Assembly (NCBI GenBank): GCA_031283825.1
Contig: JAITAZ010000377.1
Span: 1-8,770, forward strand
Source: Planctomycetaceae bacterium
Lineage (GTDB): Bacteria > Planctomycetota > Planctomycetia > Pirellulales > Thermoguttaceae
Length of the DNA stretch: 8,770 nt
Reading direction: 5' to 3'
The position numbers were made by a program, and so were the translations under genes. Shown in pieces: positions 6,681 to 8,770 of this stretch (the stretch's first letter is position 1; each line of letters starts with the position of its first letter). The notes beneath the pieces were generated by a model. That model ran no database searches and was not told the DNA's origin. It saw only the letters and a program-made list of their open reading frames with translations.

Positions 6681-6884
6681 GTGATTGAATGTTTTTCTCT
6701 TTATATTATACTACGTCAAATTGACGTTGCATTAGTTGGAGTTGAATTAGAACAGAATTTATGCGATTATTCGCCGAAATTTTTGCCGAGTATCATTTTT
6801 GTAACGATAGGTATTGCGTTTTTTTTTTGGTTATTTTTTTTGACCATTAAAAAAAATTGCCTTGAGAAATGTGTCGTTGAATAA
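6681..6884 (+). CDS. Doubtful small membrane protein ORF
   Basis: The 67-codon frame starts with GTG, since no ATG is available between the upstream stop at 6627 and this point. The product has a short polar N-terminus and one strongly hydrophobic helix (about residues 37-55, PSIIFVTIGIAFFFWLFF) followed by lysines, as a single-pass membrane protein would. It ends 56 bases before hisG on the same strand. Against it, the ggggag purine run directly touches the GTG rather than standing 5-9 bases away, the T-runs could create a hydrophobic stretch by chance, and I recognise no family. It could equally be non-coding leader DNA. Confidence 0.3.
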   Translation: MIECFSLYIILRQIDVALVGVELEQNLCDYSPKFLPSIIFVTIGIAFFFWLFFLTIKKNCLEKCVVE

Positions 6885-6940
6885 TTATGAATTTTGTTGT
6901 TATCCAATATTTACAAAATTAAGAAAAAATTTTTTGAATT

Positions 6941-7810
6941 ATGAAATTAAAATTAGGTATTCCTGCTGGGAGTTTGCAGGAGGCTACGTTGGAGCTTTTT
7001 AGGAAAAGCGGTTATAACATTTCGGTTCAATCTCGTAGTTATGTTCCGACGATTGACGATGAAGATATAGAGTGTCTTTTGATTCGTGCGCAGGAGATGG
7101 CGCGGTATGTTTCGATTGGGGTTCTTGACGCGGGTTTGACGGGACACGATTGGATAGTTGAAACGGGCGCAGACGTTATTGAAGTTGCAGAGTTGCGGTT
7201 TTCTAAGGTATCTCGTCGTCCTGTTCGGTGGGTGCTTTGCGTTCCTGAAGATTCTCCGATTAAGTCGGTGCATGACTTGCAGGGCAAACGAATTGCTACG
7301 GAGGCAGTTGGGTTGACGACTCAATTTCTAAAGAGTAATGGCGTGGAGGCGTCGGTTGAATTTAGTTGGGGCGCGACAGAAGTTAAACCTCCGAAACTTG
7401 CAGATGCAATTGTTGAAGTTACAGAAACAGGCAGTTCGTTGAAAGCGAATAAACTACGGATTGTTGCTGAAGTGTTGCAGAGTACAACACGATTTATTGC
7501 TAATCGCGAATCGTATAAAAACGATTGGACGAAACAGAAAATTGACAATATCGTGTTGATGTTGAGAGCAACTATGGCAGCGGAAGGAAAAGTCGGATTG
7601 ATGATGAACGTTCCAAGATTACAGCTTGACGCAATATTAAAAATTTTACCAGCATTAAAGAATCCGACAGTATCTCATTTATCAGATGAAAACTGGCTTG
7701 CAGTTTCGACGATAATTGAGGAATCGACGGTTCGTTGTTTAATTCCGCAATTAAAATCTACCGGCGCATGCGGAATTGTAGAGTATCCAATTTCAAAAAT
7801 TATTGATTGA
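6941..7810 (+). CDS. hisG: ATP phosphoribosyltransferase, long form
   Basis: HisG catalyses the first step of histidine synthesis, joining ATP and PRPP to give phosphoribosyl-ATP and pyrophosphate in the cytoplasm. The 289-residue length fits the long form, which carries its own regulatory domain and does not need HisZ. The catalytic domains span about residues 1-212, with [17 protein letters not shown] (4-20), the DAGLTGHDW segment (63-71) and the PRPP-binding loop region [12 protein letters not shown] (159-170). The C-terminal ACT-like domain (about 215-289), with [10 protein letters not shown] and [10 protein letters not shown], would bind histidine for feedback inhibition. The ATG is fixed by homology because the fold begins at residue 2; no Shine-Dalgarno is visible in its A/T-rich leader. 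No other his gene is in the window, so it stands apart from a classical his operon, at least downstream. Confidence 0.95.
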   Translation: MKLKLGIPAGSLQEATLELFRKSGYNISVQSRSYVPTIDDEDIECLLIRAQEMARYVSIGVLDAGLTGHDWIVETGADVIEVAELRFSKVSRRPVRWVLCVPEDSPIKSVHDLQGKRIATEAVGLTTQFLKSNGVEASVEFSWGATEVKPPKLADAIVEVTETGSSLKANKLRIVAEVLQSTTRFIANRESYKNDWTKQKIDNIVLMLRATMAAEGKVGLMMNVPRLQLDAILKILPALKNPTVSHLSDENWLAVSTIIEESTVRCLIPQLKSTGACGIVEYPISKIID

Positions 7811-7891
7811 GAGAATTGCAAAAAAAAATATATTTCAAGCGGTGCAATTTTATAATTAACATGAGTCAATAATCCCAGATTTTAGTTAGTG

Positions 7892-8022
7892 CGTCCCCTG
7901 TGTCCCCCAAGTCCCCAATGTCCCCAGCGTCCCCCCAAAAAAATAATATGGGTTTTAAAAAGCCAAAGATAATTTTTGGGGGGACATTGGGGACAAAGGG
8001 GACGATGGGGACAGTAGGGACG
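7892..8022. repeat. 131-bp palindrome built from 9-bp GTCCCC units
   Basis: The left arm (7893-7937) is five 9-bp units of form GTCCCCNNN; the right arm (7980-8024) is five units of form GGGGACNNN, the last reading AGGGAC. Pairing position by position about 7957, without any gap, joins each six-base core to its opposite (5 of 6 in the outermost), while most 3-base spacers mismatch. Pairing also continues through the A/T tracts at 7937-7941 and 7973-7977 and again at the centre (ggttttaaaaagcc, 7951-7964). As RNA it would form a very stable hairpin with regularly spaced internal loops; as DNA it could extrude. It might act as a transcription barrier between hisG and the next gene, but it lacks a T-run and its role is unknown. 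Confidence 0.9.
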
Positions 8023-8072
8023 TTCTTATTTGAAATCAGTGGTTAATGACTCAAGAGGGACTTGTTGCCCCA

Positions 8073-8100
8073 GATCGGGGGTAGCACGTGCGTAACATGA
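8073..8100 (+). repeat. 28-bp dispersed repeat, copy B
   Basis: It begins gatcgggggtagc and ends gtgcgtaacatga, matching 5365-5392 at 26 of 28 positions. This copy contains a perfect GCACGTGC palindrome (broken in copy A, GCAAGTGC), and cccc at 8068-8071 can pair with gggg at 8077-8080. It lies 80 bases upstream of the nitroreductase start, just before the candidate promoter, so a regulatory role is possible but unproven. Confidence 0.8.
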
Positions 8101-8136
8101 ATTAATAAATTTTAATTCGACAAAATATTTTGGCGT

Positions 8137-8142
8137 TATAAT
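8137..8142 (+). promoter_or_regulatory. Candidate -10 box (TATAAT) for the nitroreductase gene
   Basis: A perfect TATAAT lies 38 bases before the ATG at 8181. The best -35 candidate, ttcgac (8116-8121), is weak and only 15 bases away, so the -10 is the main evidence. The predicted leader of about 30 bases is almost pure A/T and has no Shine-Dalgarno sequence. Confidence 0.4.
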
Positions 8143-8180
8143 TTTTAAATTTTAGAATATAAAAAATTAAAAAAAATAAA

Positions 8181-8693
8181 ATGGACATATTTGAAACAAT
8201 TTCGACGCGATTTAGTTATCGTGGGGCGTTTACGGATCAGCTGGTTCCGCGAGAGGATTTGATAAAAATCGTTCAAGCGGGAATTGATGCGCCAAGCGGT
8301 TGTAATGCACAATCGACTGAATTTATTATCGTTGACAAGCCTGAGTTGATTGCGTCGATTGCGCAATTACTCACCGACCGACCTGTTTGTAAAACGGCAA
8401 AAGGATTGATTATTTGCGTGTGTGATAAAACTCCGGCTTATGGCAAGTTATCGTTTTTCATTGAGGATTGTGCGGCGGCGACTCAAAACATGTTGCTTGC
8501 GATTAATGCGTTAGGTTATGCGTCGGTGTGGCTAGACGGCGTAATTAGAGGAAATGTAGGCGAAGAAATAGGAAAACTATTAAAAATTCCTACTGAAAAA
8601 GAAGTAAGAATCATGTTACCTGTCGGAGTTCCGTTGAATAAGAGTAAACCAAATCTCAAAAAATCATTCAACGAAAGAGCAAGATTCGCATAA
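8181..8693 (+). CDS. Nitroreductase-family FMN-dependent oxidoreductase
   Basis: The 170-residue protein matches the nitroreductase superfamily, homodimeric flavoproteins that use NAD(P)H to reduce nitro compounds, quinones, flavins or other small molecules. The N-terminal TRFSYRGAF (9-17) is the Arg-rich FMN phosphate-binding segment. APSGCNAQ (37-44) is the second conserved flavin region. IEDCAAATQNMLLAINALGYASVWLDG (94-120) is the helix-loop characteristic of the family, and LPVGVP (146-151) with a basic tail ending NERARF closes the fold. It is near the lower end of the family's length range but appears complete. The ATG is supported by homology and follows an A/T-rich leader without a Shine-Dalgarno. 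It appears to be transcribed alone from the TATAAT box upstream. The natural substrate cannot be read from sequence. Confidence 0.92.
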   Translation: MDIFETISTRFSYRGAFTDQLVPREDLIKIVQAGIDAPSGCNAQSTEFIIVDKPELIASIAQLLTDRPVCKTAKGLIICVCDKTPAYGKLSFFIEDCAAATQNMLLAINALGYASVWLDGVIRGNVGEEIGKLLKIPTEKEVRIMLPVGVPLNKSKPNLKKSFNERARFA

Positions 8694-8712
8694 AAACGAA
8701 TATATTAATTTC

Positions 8713-8730
8713 GTAACCGTTCACGGTTTT
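8713..8730 (+). repeat. Dispersed palindrome copy 4 (gtaaccgttcacggtttt)
   Basis: This copy carries the perfect core AACCGTTCACGGTT, the intact inverted repeat of the family. It begins 19 bases after the nitroreductase stop codon and runs directly into a second repeat. It would form only a short hairpin, so a terminator role is possible but weak. Confidence 0.75.
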
Positions 8731-8770
8731 AAACGCGGATAATAGGGGGATTTTTTAAACGCGGATAATA
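8727..8770 (+). repeat. Start of a 26-bp tandem repeat running off the window
   Basis: The 18-base string ttttaaacgcggataata occurs at 8727-8744 and again at 8753-8770, giving a 26-bp period. The window ends inside the second copy, so the length of the array is unknown. It resembles a dispersed minisatellite rather than CRISPR, because the gap between copies is only 8 bases. Confidence 0.6.

Larger units (their letters stand above)
7811..8180. other. Intergenic region with a large palindrome, a repeat and a promoter box
   Basis: This 370-base gap between hisG and the nitroreductase gene contains a weak inverted repeat just after hisG (aattgca 7814-7820, tgcaatt 7843-7849), the 131-bp GTCCCC-unit palindrome (7892-8022), the second 28-bp repeat copy (8073-8100) and a TATAAT box (8137-8142). 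I find no gene in it. Confidence 0.75.

Noticed and set aside
7814..7855. Intrinsic terminator directly after hisG
   Set aside because: The 7-bp A/T-rich arms (aattgca/tgcaatt) have a loop of 22 bases and only a short T-run, too weak to call.
7893..8024. CRISPR array
   Set aside because: The units are 9 bp with 3-base gaps and form a palindrome; there are no 28-37-bp direct repeats with unique spacers and no cas gene.

Overview
The window is AT-rich bacterial DNA with five well-supported protein genes, one doubtful small ORF and unusually repeat-laden intergenic DNA. The best guess for the source is a low-GC member of the Planctomycetota or the wider PVC group. The reasons are a very large GAP1-N2-type protein with one membrane segment and coiled coils, a lipoprotein/membrane protein of a type I associate with that phylum, a long-form HisG, and several genes without a Shine-Dalgarno sequence. 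No rRNA or other phylogenetic marker is present, so this is inference.

Layout. Positions 1-322 are non-coding, with a degenerate dispersed palindrome and a sigma70-like promoter that abuts the first start codon. Positions 323-3685 (+) encode a 1120-residue protein: a GAP1-N2 domain, an Asn/Ser/Thr-rich linker, one transmembrane helix, a charged coiled coil, an unrecognised C-terminal region and two more coiled coils. After 68 bases comes 3754-5256 (+), a ROK-family sugar kinase with a basic insertion inside its zinc motif and a C-terminal Mth938-like (DUF498) domain. Positions 5257-5776 lie between converging genes and are a stack of repeat families. Positions 5777-6571 (-) encode a small lipoprotein/membrane protein. 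A doubtful 67-codon ORF (6681-6884) precedes hisG (6941-7810, +), which encodes long-form ATP phosphoribosyltransferase. Positions 7811-8180 hold a 131-bp palindrome made of 9-bp GTCCCC units, a second copy of a 28-bp repeat and a TATAAT box. Positions 8181-8693 (+) encode a nitroreductase-family flavoprotein. The window ends in a dispersed palindrome and the start of a 26-bp tandem repeat.

The genes do not form one evident pathway. HisG and the nitroreductase look like housekeeping metabolism, the ROK fusion is probably sugar phosphorylation with an unexplained added domain, and the GAP1-N2 protein is the best candidate for part of an undescribed signalling or conflict system, although no partner GTPase lies in the window. 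The most notable items are the ROK/Mth938 fusion, the GAP1-N2 membrane protein, the 9-bp-unit palindrome, and the dispersed AACCGTTCACGGTT palindrome, two copies of which bound a 246-bp unit.
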